In this document: positions 1-5,098 of the stretch, piece after piece
Layout: the number at the start of each line of letters is the position of its first letter
Position numbering within the stretch: the first letter of the stretch is position 1
NCBI GenBank assembly: GCA_900549655.1
Contig: UROZ01000138.1
Location: forward strand, 1 to 5,223
Direction of reading: 5' to 3'
DNA: 5,223 nucleotides
Source of the DNA: an uncultured Collinsella sp.
GTDB lineage: Bacteria > Actinomycetota > Coriobacteriia > Coriobacteriales > Coriobacteriaceae
Program-made: the position numbers and the translations under genes
Notes under the pieces: model-generated
What the model saw: only the letters and a program-made list of their open reading frames with translations
Told to the model about the DNA's origin: nothing
Databases searched by the model: none

Positions 1-189
1 GGCTCGCTCACGGCCATCTTCCGCTCGATGCTGCTCGCCTACAACGGCAATATCGAGATCTACGTGCCCGCTTGGTCTATGGCTGCATGCGTCGGCATTG
101 GCTTTGCGACCTACCTGGTCGTGGCACTGCTGCACACGCGCTCCATCAAGCGCGTCAGCCTGGCCGAAGCCCTCAAGGTGCAGGAGTAG
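1..189 (+). CDS. FtsX-like ABC transporter permease, C-terminal fragment
   Basis: The open frame enters from the left edge and ends at TAG 187-189, leaving 62 residues. The fragment has a short extracytoplasmic-looking stretch (about residues 10-24), one hydrophobic helix (about residues 25-46, rich in Ala, Val, Leu and Gly), then a basic turn (HTRSIKR) and the closing tail SLAEALKVQE. A last helix followed by a basic loop and a tail ending in 'EAL+V.E' is the usual end of FtsX/MacB-type permeases (established for the family). These proteins form the membrane part of ABC systems that move lipids or peptides, or that signal across the membrane. Length, partner ATPase and substrate lie outside the window. 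No clear terminator follows, but the 110-nt gap and a promoter candidate before the next gene suggest that this ends its operon. The family call is fairly safe; the substrate is unknown. Confidence 0.72.
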   Translation, partial: GSLTAIFRSMLLAYNGNIEIYVPAWSMAACVGIGFATYLVVALLHTRSIKRVSLAEALKVQE

Positions 190-225
190 TCATTTAAGAA
201 CGTCCCCAATGACTAGGTGCCGTAC

Positions 226-256
226 TTGACTTTAACTCTGCTTTAACTGGTACCAT
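226..256 (+). promoter_or_regulatory. Candidate promoter of the DUF362 gene with 19-bp spacer
   Basis: TTGACT at 226-231 is a near-consensus -35 box. TACCAT at 251-256 is a modest -10 box, preceded by TG at 248-249 (extended -10). The spacer is 19 bp, longer than the usual 17. It holds a direct repeat, TTTAACT at 231-237 and 242-248, with an 11-bp period (about one helical turn). TTAA at 232-235 and 243-246 also forms a partial dyad. Long spacers with symmetric sites are typical of MerR-family-controlled promoters, so regulated expression is possible, but no regulator gene is in the window. Transcription would start near 263, leaving a leader of about 37 nt. Confidence 0.45.
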
Positions 257-285
257 CCTCTTATGTCTGTAACGCCATATAGACC

Positions 286-291
286 GAGGGG
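286..291 (+). promoter_or_regulatory. Ribosome binding site of the DUF362 gene
   Basis: A GAGGGG run ends 8 nt before ATG 300. Its strength and spacing support the start at 300, and no competing in-frame start has a comparable site. Confidence 0.7.
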
Positions 292-299
292 ATAGATCT

Positions 300-1505
300 A
301 TGACCGCAACTGCACCCGCAGCACCCGCTAAGGTGTACTTCACCAACCTGCGCACGCATGCTCGCGAGAGCCAGCTCGACAAGCTCAAGCGCCTCATCCG
401 TCGCGCCGGTATTGAGCAGATCGACTTTGAGAACAAGTTCGTCGCCATCAAGATTCACTTTGGCGAGTTGGGCAACCTGAGCTTTTTGCGCCCCAACTAC
501 GCCCGCGCCGTCGCGGATGTCGTGAAGGAGCTGGGCGGCAAGCCCTTCCTCACCGACTGCAACACGCTCTATGTGGGTAGCCGCAAAAACGCGCTCGAGC
601 ACATCGACACCGCCTACCAGAACGGCTTTACCCCGTATGCCACGGGCTGCCAGATCATCATCGCCGACGGCCTCAAGGGTACCGACGAGGCGCTCGTCCC
701 GGTCGAGGGCGGCGAGTACGTGCACGAGGCCAAGATCGGTCAGGCGCTCATGGATGCCGATATCGTGATCAGCCTCACCCACTTTAAGGGCCATGAACAG
801 GCTGGCTTTGGCGGTGCCATGAAGAACCTGGGTATGGGAGGCGGCAGCCGTGCCGGCAAGATGGAGCAGCATGCCGCCGGCAAGCCGAACGTCGCGACCG
901 AGCACTGCATTGGCTGCCGTGCCTGCGAAAAGATCTGCGCGCACAACGCTATCTCGTTCGACGATACCCGCGAGCGCGAGCTTGCCAACGGTAACACCCG
1001 CACGGTTCACGTCGCCGCTATCGACCACGATCGCTGCGTGGGCTGCGGCCGCTGCATTGCGGCATGCAACCAGGACTGCATCAAGCCCGGCTATGACGCC
1101 GCGGCCGATGTGCTCAACTGCAAGATCGCCGAGTACACGAAGGCTGTCGTCGACGGCCGCCCGAGCTTCCATATCTCGCTTGCTATGGATATCAGCCCCA
1201 ACTGCGATTGCCATCCCGAAAACGATACGCCTATCGTCAACGACATCGGCATGTTCGCGAGCTTCGACCCGGTCGCCATCGATCAGGCCTGCGCCGACGC
1301 CGTCATGGCGTCCGAGCCGCTGCCCAACACCGAGCTCACCGATAGCGCGGCCAAGATGGAGCACAACCACGAGCATCTGGAGGGCGAGCAGGCGCACGAC
1401 CCCTTCTGCATCACGCATCCCGATACCGACTGGCGCGCGTGCATCGCGCATGCCGAGAAGATCGGCCTGGGCACGAGCGAGTACGAGCTCATCGAGGTCA
1501 AGTAG
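300..1505 (+). CDS. DUF362 domain protein with two [4Fe-4S] ferredoxin motifs
   Basis: This 401-residue protein belongs to the DUF362 iron-sulfur family, whose reaction is not established. The N-terminal DUF362 part spans about residues 10-195 and contains the family-type block HFKGHEQAGFGGAMKNLGMG (161-180). A ferredoxin-like insert follows: C203-x2-C206-x2-C209-x3-C213 and C246-x2-C249-x2-C252-x3-C256, each able to bind one [4Fe-4S] cluster. The DUF362 fold then resumes, with ASFDPVAIDQACAD at 320-333. Extra cysteines at 260, 302 and 304 (NCDCHP) and a His-rich stretch at 355-373 are further possible metal ligands. There is no signal peptide or membrane helix, so it is probably cytoplasmic, with a redox or electron-transfer role inferred from the clusters only. 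It appears monocistronic: a promoter candidate lies at 226-256, the RBS at 286-291 and a strong terminator at 1553-1591. Many annotation pipelines would call it '4Fe-4S ferredoxin', but it is far longer than a simple ferredoxin. The family call is secure; the function is unknown. Confidence 0.9.
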   Translation: MTATAPAAPAKVYFTNLRTHARESQLDKLKRLIRRAGIEQIDFENKFVAIKIHFGELGNLSFLRPNYARAVADVVKELGGKPFLTDCNTLYVGSRKNALEHIDTAYQNGFTPYATGCQIIIADGLKGTDEALVPVEGGEYVHEAKIGQALMDADIVISLTHFKGHEQAGFGGAMKNLGMGGGSRAGKMEQHAAGKPNVATEHCIGCRACEKICAHNAISFDDTRERELANGNTRTVHVAAIDHDRCVGCGRCIAACNQDCIKPGYDAAADVLNCKIAEYTKAVVDGRPSFHISLAMDISPNCDCHPENDTPIVNDIGMFASFDPVAIDQACADAVMASEPLPNTELTDSAAKMEHNHEHLEGEQAHDPFCITHPDTDWRACIAHAEKIGLGTSEYELIEVK

Positions 1506-1552
1506 CACCTGTCTATTGGACATATCAAGCGCTTTTGTGGCGCAACGTTAGC

Positions 1553-1591
1553 AAAAGCCGCCCGTGAGCACAGTGTCCACGGGCGGCTTTT
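1553..1591 (+). terminator. Intrinsic terminator after the DUF362 gene, possibly bidirectional
   Basis: A perfect 14-bp stem pairs 1553-1566 (AAAAGCCGCCCGTG) with 1578-1591 (CACGGGCGGCTTTT), around an 11-nt loop. The GC-rich core is followed by TTTT on the plus strand. The matching AAAA at the left foot gives TTTT on the minus strand too, so it could stop transcription both ways between the convergent genes. It begins 47 nt after the DUF362 stop codon. Its last four bases are also the first four of the inverted repeat at 1588-1719. Confidence 0.85.
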
Positions 1592-1719
1592 CGGAAGTAT
1601 GCGGCAAATTTCGAGATCGCCGAGCACACGACGTTTTTTGGCAACAAAACCCCTGATAAATTGTTGGTAAAACTGCGGTCTGGTCGGCAGTTCCAGATTT
1701 TGCCGCATACTTCCGAAAA
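1588..1719. repeat. 132-bp imperfect inverted-repeat element (MITE- or REP-like)
   Basis: The outer 21 bases at 1588-1608 (starting TTTTCGGAAGTATGCGG) are the exact reverse complement of 1699-1719. Pairing continues inward at intervals: GCCGA 1619-1623 with TCGGC 1684-1688, GTTTT 1633-1637 with AAAAC 1669-1673, and CAACAA 1642-1647 with TTGTTG 1661-1666, closing on a 13-nt loop at 1648-1660. The whole element can therefore fold into one long interrupted hairpin in DNA or RNA. It contains no convincing gene. It is more AT-rich than the flanking genes and sits exactly between two convergent genes. Short length, terminal inverted repeats and the lack of coding fit a MITE or another dispersed intergenic repeat. 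No target-site duplication is obvious. The inverted repeat is directly seen; its mobility is inferred. Confidence 0.8.
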
Positions 1720-1740
1720 TAGGGGGCCAGATAAAGCCCC
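1716..1740 (-). terminator. Candidate terminator of the alpha/beta hydrolase gene
   Basis: Read on the minus strand, the bases after the hydrolase stop codon form GGGGC (1740-1736), an 8-nt loop and GCCCC (1727-1723), followed by CCTATTTT down to 1716. The stem begins 16 nt past the stop codon. It has only 5 bp and the T-run is interrupted, so it is weaker than the one at 1553-1591. The four Ts lie inside the end of the inverted repeat. Confidence 0.5.
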
Positions 1741-1756
1741 AAACGTTGCTTTTTAC

Positions 1757-2722
1757 CTAAAAATACTCGTCGAGGAAGTTGTCGACTGTGTTCCAGTAGA
1801 GCTCGGGGTCAACTTGCGCACTCTTGGCGTGGGTGGCGCCATGGATGGTGAGCTTTTGCTTGACCTTGCTGGCGCACGCGTCGTAGTTTTGGTCGAGCAT
1901 ACTGTACGGCACAAAGGTGTCCTGGTCGCCGTGGATAAACAGCATGGGAACCGTCGCGTGTTTGAGTTGCTCCACACTGCTCGCCTTATGAAAGTCGTAG
2001 CCCGCGCGCACGTTGCATACCAGGTTTGCTACATCGAGCAAGGGAAAGCTGGGCAGGCCGAACACGTCCTTGAGCTGCAGAGAAAACTCGTCCCAAACAC
2101 TCGTATAGCCGCAGTCCTCGATAATGCATTTCACGTTTGCGGGCAGAGATTCCCCCGCGACGTTCATGGCGGTTGCCGCGCCCATCGACTCGCCAAAGAC
2201 CAGGATGCGCGCCTCGGGGTCAGCCTGAACGATTTGCTCGATCCATGCGACGATGTCGAGGCGCTCGGGCCAGCCCATGCCGATATAGTCGCCGCCGGAG
2301 CGCTCGTGGGCACGGGCGGCGGGTGCGAGTACGTTCATGCCGCGGTCATGGAATCGTTTGGCGTATCGGGCCATACCGATGGGCTCGTTGGTATATCCAT
2401 GCAGGCAGACGGCGTAGTCGTGCGTGCTCTCCGACGCAGCAAAATACCAAGCGGCAAGCTCGGTTCCGTCATCTGCGGTGAGGCTGCTGCTCTCGCGATT
2501 CTCTTTAAACCATGCCCGCGCCTCGGTGTCCTCGACATCCGGCTGCTCACCTTCTTTGTCGTTCTTGCTATCCTGCATCATCTTCATGGTGTACGGCGCT
2601 TGGGGGTTCAGGGCAAAGTCAAACAAAAAGTTGCCGGCAAATCCGAGCAACGTGACAACGAGCGCCAACGCAACGACGCCGGCTATCTTGAGCTTTCGAT
2701 GGGAACGTGCATTTTGAGACAT
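1757..2722 (-). CDS. Membrane-anchored alpha/beta hydrolase (serine hydrolase)
   Basis: This 321-residue protein has the complete catalytic set of the alpha/beta-hydrolase fold. The nucleophile elbow is G177-E-S179-M-G181, with S179 as nucleophile. HGY at 108-110 is the oxyanion-hole region. HGDQDTFVP at 264-272 carries the acid (D268, possibly D266), and GATH at 295-298 carries H298. A basic start (R6, R9, K10, K12) precedes a hydrophobic helix at about 13-34, with no lipobox. It is probably a signal anchor that places the catalytic domain outside the membrane. A charged linker (about 50-78) separates anchor and enzyme. The overall pattern, including DYIGMGWPERLDIVAWI at 145-161, resembles the bacterial 'alpha/beta hydrolase' group near Bacillus YqkD; the substrate is unknown, with esterase or acyl-hydrolase activity most likely. 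One oddity is E140 after H139 in the loop before the nucleophile, where relatives usually have a Gly (HG.S.G), from memory of the family. The start at 2722 is set by AGGAAA at 2735-2730, 7 nt upstream. Confidence 0.88.
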   Translation of the reverse strand: MSQNARSHRKLKIAGVVALALVVTLLGFAGNFLFDFALNPQAPYTMKMMQDSKNDKEGEQPDVEDTEARAWFKENRESSSLTADDGTELAAWYFAASESTHDYAVCLHGYTNEPIGMARYAKRFHDRGMNVLAPAARAHERSGGDYIGMGWPERLDIVAWIEQIVQADPEARILVFGESMGAATAMNVAGESLPANVKCIIEDCGYTSVWDEFSLQLKDVFGLPSFPLLDVANLVCNVRAGYDFHKASSVEQLKHATVPMLFIHGDQDTFVPYSMLDQNYDACASKVKQKLTIHGATHAKSAQVDPELYWNTVDNFLDEYF

Positions 2723-2759
2723 AAGAAGCTTTCCTATAAGATGTTAATACATCAACATT

Positions 2760-2775
2760 TAATGCAAGCGCATTA
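2760..2775. promoter_or_regulatory. 16-bp palindrome over the hydrolase promoter, possible operator
   Basis: TAATGC (2760-2765) and GCATTA (2770-2775) are perfect inverted arms around AAGC. The site covers most of the minus-strand -10 box and the expected transcription start, the classic position for a repressor. A second, 14-bp palindrome (GTTGA-N4-TCAAC, 2788-2801) overlaps the -35 box. The symmetry is seen directly; protein binding is inferred, and no regulator gene lies in the window. Confidence 0.4.
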
Positions 2776-2800
2776 TGGACGTTCGCCGTTGATGCGTCAA
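2772..2800 (-). promoter_or_regulatory. Sigma-70-type promoter of the hydrolase gene
   Basis: On the minus strand, TTGACG (2800-2795) and CATAAT (2777-2772) each match five of six consensus bases and are separated by exactly 17 bp. The start of transcription would fall near 2765, giving a leader of about 43 nt before ATG 2722. This is the best promoter match in the window. Confidence 0.65.
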
Positions 2801-2843
2801 CAGGCAAAGAATGGGTAAACAAAGGGTCACGTAAGGTGCAAAT

Positions 2844-2873
2844 TTCGCACGCACCCAGACGCTTTGATATAGT
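2844..2873 (+). promoter_or_regulatory. Extended -10 promoter of the hemolysin III gene
   Basis: TATAGT at 2868-2873 matches the -10 consensus at five of six positions. TG at 2865-2866 adds the extended -10 motif (TGaTATAGT). A weak -35 (TTCGCA, 2844-2849) lies 18 bp upstream. Transcription would start near 2880, about 29 nt before ATG 2909. It is divergent from the hydrolase promoter, with about 45 bp between the two promoter cores. Confidence 0.6.
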
Positions 2874-2892
2874 GTTGAGAACTCTTTACGTT

Positions 2893-2898
2893 GGAGGA
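2893..2898 (+). promoter_or_regulatory. Ribosome binding site deciding the hemolysin III start
   Basis: GGAGGA ends 10 nt before ATG 2909. A start at the in-frame TTG 2891 would put this site inside the coding sequence and leave no upstream site, so ATG 2909 is preferred. Confidence 0.75.
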
Positions 2899-2908
2899 TG
2901 TAACCGGC

Positions 2909-3592
2909 ATGTCCGATTCGAGCGACAGTTCCAAGCCGCGACCCAAGACCGCGGCCGTTCCACACTACACGGTGGGCGAGGAGATCATGAACTCCGTCAC
3001 CCATGGTGTCGGCTGCCTGCTGGGTATCGCGGGCCTGGTACTCCTGATCGTATTCGCTGCCCTGCGCGGCGGAGGCCCAGCCCACATGGCCGCGGCAATT
3101 GTCTATGGCGTCAGCATTATTCTCGAATATCTGGCCTCCACGCTCTACCACGCGATTCAGCCCGCTCGCGCCAAGCGCGTGTTTCGCATCATCGATCACA
3201 GCTGCATCTACCTGCTCATAGCCGGCAGCTATACGCCGTTTTGCCTCATCACGCTTGCAAATGACGGCGGCGCCGTGCTGTTCTTTGCCGTATGGGCCAT
3301 CGCCATTATCGGCATCGCCCTCGAGTGCTTTATGCGCGAGCGTCAGCCGCACTGGGTAAGCGGCTTGGTCTACCTGCTGATGGGCTGGCTTGTCGTCTTT
3401 AAACTGCCCGAGCTCGTGTCGCTGCTCAACCCCGTGGCACTTGCCCTGCTCGCCGTCGGCGGCGTGTGCTATACCGTGGGCGTGCCGTTCTATATCGCCA
3501 AAAACGTGCGCTATCTGCACAGTGTTTTCCACTTGTGGGTGCTCGCCGGCAGCATCTTCCAGTTCATGGCGGTGATTCTCTTCGTAATCTAG
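2909..3592 (+). CDS. Hemolysin III / PAQR-family seven-helix membrane protein
   Basis: The 227-residue protein has a hydrophilic Ser/Lys/Pro-rich N-terminus (1-20) and then about seven membrane helices, the normal size and layout for bacterial Hly-III proteins (TrhA/YqfA/YplQ type). Family motifs are present: E25 and the NSVTHG block (28-33), STLYH ending at H81, IDHSCIYLLIAGSYTPF starting at I95, and H204-x3-H208 in the last helix. By comparison with adiponectin receptors, H81, H204 and H208 would be zinc ligands and D96 the nearby acid, suggesting a membrane-embedded metallohydrolase acting on lipid amides. That activity is inferred and unproven for bacterial members. 'Hemolysin' is a historical name; bacterial relatives have been linked to membrane homeostasis. 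Q218 stands where relatives often have His (GS..HF/HY), but this is not a zinc-ligand position. It has its own promoter, and a gene on the same strand follows after 108 nt. Confidence 0.9.
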   Translation: MSDSSDSSKPRPKTAAVPHYTVGEEIMNSVTHGVGCLLGIAGLVLLIVFAALRGGGPAHMAAAIVYGVSIILEYLASTLYHAIQPARAKRVFRIIDHSCIYLLIAGSYTPFCLITLANDGGAVLFFAVWAIAIIGIALECFMRERQPHWVSGLVYLLMGWLVVFKLPELVSLLNPVALALLAVGGVCYTVGVPFYIAKNVRYLHSVFHLWVLAGSIFQFMAVILFVI

Positions 3593-3700
3593 CGACCGCG
3601 CCCGCGTCCTCGTCCTCGTTTGGGCGCCGGCGCAATTGCCGTATCCGCCACCAACGTTTTACCCTAACGTCCCGAATCTTGGAGGTTCGAGAAACTCCCG
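3593..3700 (+). other. Spacer between the hemolysin III and CorC-type genes, with SD-containing hairpin
   Basis: The 108-nt gap has no convincing terminator, so read-through from the hemolysin III gene is plausible. GGAGG at 3681-3685 is a strong Shine-Dalgarno sequence, but it lies 15 nt before ATG 3701, longer than normal. It can pair within a small hairpin: GGAG 3681-3684 with CTCC 3695-3698, plus TT 3686-3687 with AA 3692-3693, around a CGAG loop. The hairpin could mask the site or shorten the effective spacing. A weaker GAGA lies at 3689-3692. ACGTT and AACGT (about 3654-3670) form a second small inverted repeat. A promoter here (TTGCCG 3636-3641 with TACCCT 3660-3665) is too weak to call. 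Confidence 0.4.
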
Positions 3701-5074
3701 ATGGACATAACCATCTCCCTTATTACCACGCTCGTCCTGACGCTTATCAACGGCTACTTCTCCATGTCCGAGATGGCTCTCACCACGGCTAAGCGCGCCG
3801 TGTTGGAGCACGATGCCGAGGAGGGCGATAAGCGCGCCGAGCGCGCCGTCCAGCTCGCCGCCGACTCCGACCAGCTGTTGGCCACCATCCAGGTCGCCAT
3901 CACGCTCGTGGGCTTCGCCTCGTCCGCTGTCGCCTCGACGAGCCTGTCCGACCCGCTTGCCACATGGCTCATGAGCTTTGGCATCGCGCCGCTTTCCGCC
4001 ATCGCGCGCGGCCTGGCGCCGGTCATCATCACCGTCGCGGTCGCCTTCGTATCCATCGTGATCGGCGAGCTCGTCCCCAAGCGCATCGGCCTGGCCAATG
4101 CCGAGGGCGTATCCAAGCAGGTCGTGGGACCGCTTTCTGTGTTCCAGAAGATCGCCCGTCCGCTCGTGTGGCTGACTGGCGCTTGCTCCGATGGCCTGGC
4201 CCGCATCCTGCGCATCAAGAGTGCCGACGACCGCCAGAACGTCTCGGAAGAAGAGATCAAGTACATGGTCTCGGAGCAGGACGACCTGCTCGACGAGGAA
4301 AAGCGCATGATCCACGAGATCTTCGACCTGGGCGACACCGTTGCCCGCGAGGTCATGGTGCCGCGCGTGGACACCACCATGTGCGAGGACGACGAGACGG
4401 TCGCCGACGTGCTGTCCACCATGCGCCAGACCGGCTTCAGCCGCATCCCCGTCTATCACGAGGATCCCGACAACGTCGCCGGCATTGCGCACATCAAGGA
4501 CCTGATCCAGCCCGCGCTCGACGGCAAGGGCGACCAGCCCATCGCCGACTATTTGCGCGACGCCGCCTTTGTGCCCGACACCAAGGACATCCTGCCGTTG
4601 CTGTCCGAGATGCAGACCTCGCACGACCAGATCGTGGTCGTCGTGGACGAGTACGGCGGCACGGCCGGCATCATCACCATCGAAGATATCGTCGAGGAGA
4701 TCGTCGGCGAGATCGAGGACGAGTTCGACCCCGACAACAAGTATCTCACGCGCCTTTCGCGCCGCGAGTGGCTCGTCGATGGGCGTTTTTCGTGCGATGA
4801 CGCGATTGAGCTTGGTTGGCCACTCGAGGAAAGCGATGATTATGAGACCATCGCCGGCTGGATTTTAGAACTTTGCGACTCGGTGCCCGACATCGGAGAG
4901 GTGTTTGAGGTCGCGGGGTACAAGTTTAAAGTGCAGTCGATGCGTGGCCAGCGCATCTCGCTCATTCGCGTGATCGCTCCGGCCGAAACCGATAAGAAGG
5001 ATTCCGAGTCCTCGGCAGAGAAGCCGGCGGCGTCGGGTGCGGGCTCTGCGGATCCGCACGATGGCGACGAGTAG
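3701..5074 (+). CDS. CNNM/CorC-family transporter-associated protein (DUF21, CBS pair, CorC_HlyC domain)
   Basis: The 457-residue protein has the full CNNM/CorC (YhdP/YugS/TlyC-like) architecture. The DUF21 membrane domain (about 1-190) has helices near 3-21, 60-80 and 99-122, with the family motifs NGYFSMSEMAL (17-27) and GELVPKR (122-128). Two CBS domains follow: REVMVPRVD (216-224) through FSRIPVY (246-252), and about 280-335 with VVVDEYGGTAGIITIEDIVE (313-332). The acidic linker GEIEDEFD (336-343) leads into the CorC_HlyC domain (about 350-425). The tail (429-457) is low-complexity and acidic. Family members are implicated in Mg2+ (some Na+/Mg2+) export, with CBS domains that bind ATP-Mg; the exact ion here is unknown. 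It is not a cytolysin despite 'hemolysin' annotations. ATG 3701 is chosen because the first helix starts at once, although its SD spacing is unusual. Codon use becomes less C/G-ending after about 4780, including a TTA at L389. Confidence 0.92.
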   Translation: MDITISLITTLVLTLINGYFSMSEMALTTAKRAVLEHDAEEGDKRAERAVQLAADSDQLLATIQVAITLVGFASSAVASTSLSDPLATWLMSFGIAPLSAIARGLAPVIITVAVAFVSIVIGELVPKRIGLANAEGVSKQVVGPLSVFQKIARPLVWLTGACSDGLARILRIKSADDRQNVSEEEIKYMVSEQDDLLDEEKRMIHEIFDLGDTVAREVMVPRVDTTMCEDDETVADVLSTMRQTGFSRIPVYHEDPDNVAGIAHIKDLIQPALDGKGDQPIADYLRDAAFVPDTKDILPLLSEMQTSHDQIVVVVDEYGGTAGIITIEDIVEEIVGEIEDEFDPDNKYLTRLSRREWLVDGRFSCDDAIELGWPLEESDDYETIAGWILELCDSVPDIGEVFEVAGYKFKVQSMRGQRISLIRVIAPAETDKKDSESSAEKPAASGAGSADPHDGDE

Positions 5075-5087
5075 GGCAAGGAAGAGT

Positions 5088-5094
5088 AGGGGAG
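5088..5094 (+). promoter_or_regulatory. Ribosome binding site of the 3'-partial gene
   Basis: AGGGGAG lies 4 nt before ATG 5099 and supports that start. It sits in a purine-rich 24-nt gap after the CorC-type stop codon, which argues for translation from a shared transcript. Confidence 0.6.
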
Positions 5095-5098
5095 AGTT

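Noticed and set aside
263..295. A 10-codon ATG frame (MSVTPYRPRG) just before the DUF362 start, as a possible leader peptide.
   Set aside because: It would begin at or next to the predicted transcription start with no room for an RBS, and it shows no run of regulatory codons.
261..1523. A 420-residue open frame on the minus strand across the DUF362 gene.
   Set aside because: It mirrors a gene with complete ferredoxin motifs, its composition (very high Val, Ala, Leu, Asp, Gly) is that of an antisense shadow of G/C-ending codons, and it shows no family motif.
1581..1728. Target-site duplication flanking the inverted repeat.
   Set aside because: GGGCGGC on the left and TAGGGGGCC on the right are both G-rich but not a direct repeat, so no duplication can be claimed.
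1661..2818. A 385-residue plus-strand frame across the alpha/beta hydrolase.
   Set aside because: The minus strand encodes a full catalytic triad with a good promoter and RBS. The plus frame begins inside the inverted repeat, has no RBS and no recognisable domain.
2891..2908. TTG 2891 as the start of the hemolysin III gene.
   Set aside because: The strong GGAGGA at 2893-2898 would then be inside the gene. ATG 2909 has this site at usable spacing and is followed by a normal family N-terminus.
3593..3700. A Mg2+-sensing riboswitch ahead of the CNNM/CorC gene.
   Set aside because: Only 108 nt are available, no M-box-like set of helices is visible, and the only structures are small hairpins.
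3659..4624. A 321-residue minus-strand frame antisense to the CNNM/CorC gene.
   Set aside because: It is an antisense shadow: the plus strand has DUF21 and CBS motifs throughout, and the minus product is a His/Asp/Gly-rich sequence without a domain.
2909..5074. A haemolytic toxin locus, from the names hemolysin III and HlyC/CorC.
   Set aside because: Both names are historical. The sequences are a PAQR-type integral membrane protein and a CNNM/CBS protein, with no toxin features and no toxin-secretion genes nearby.
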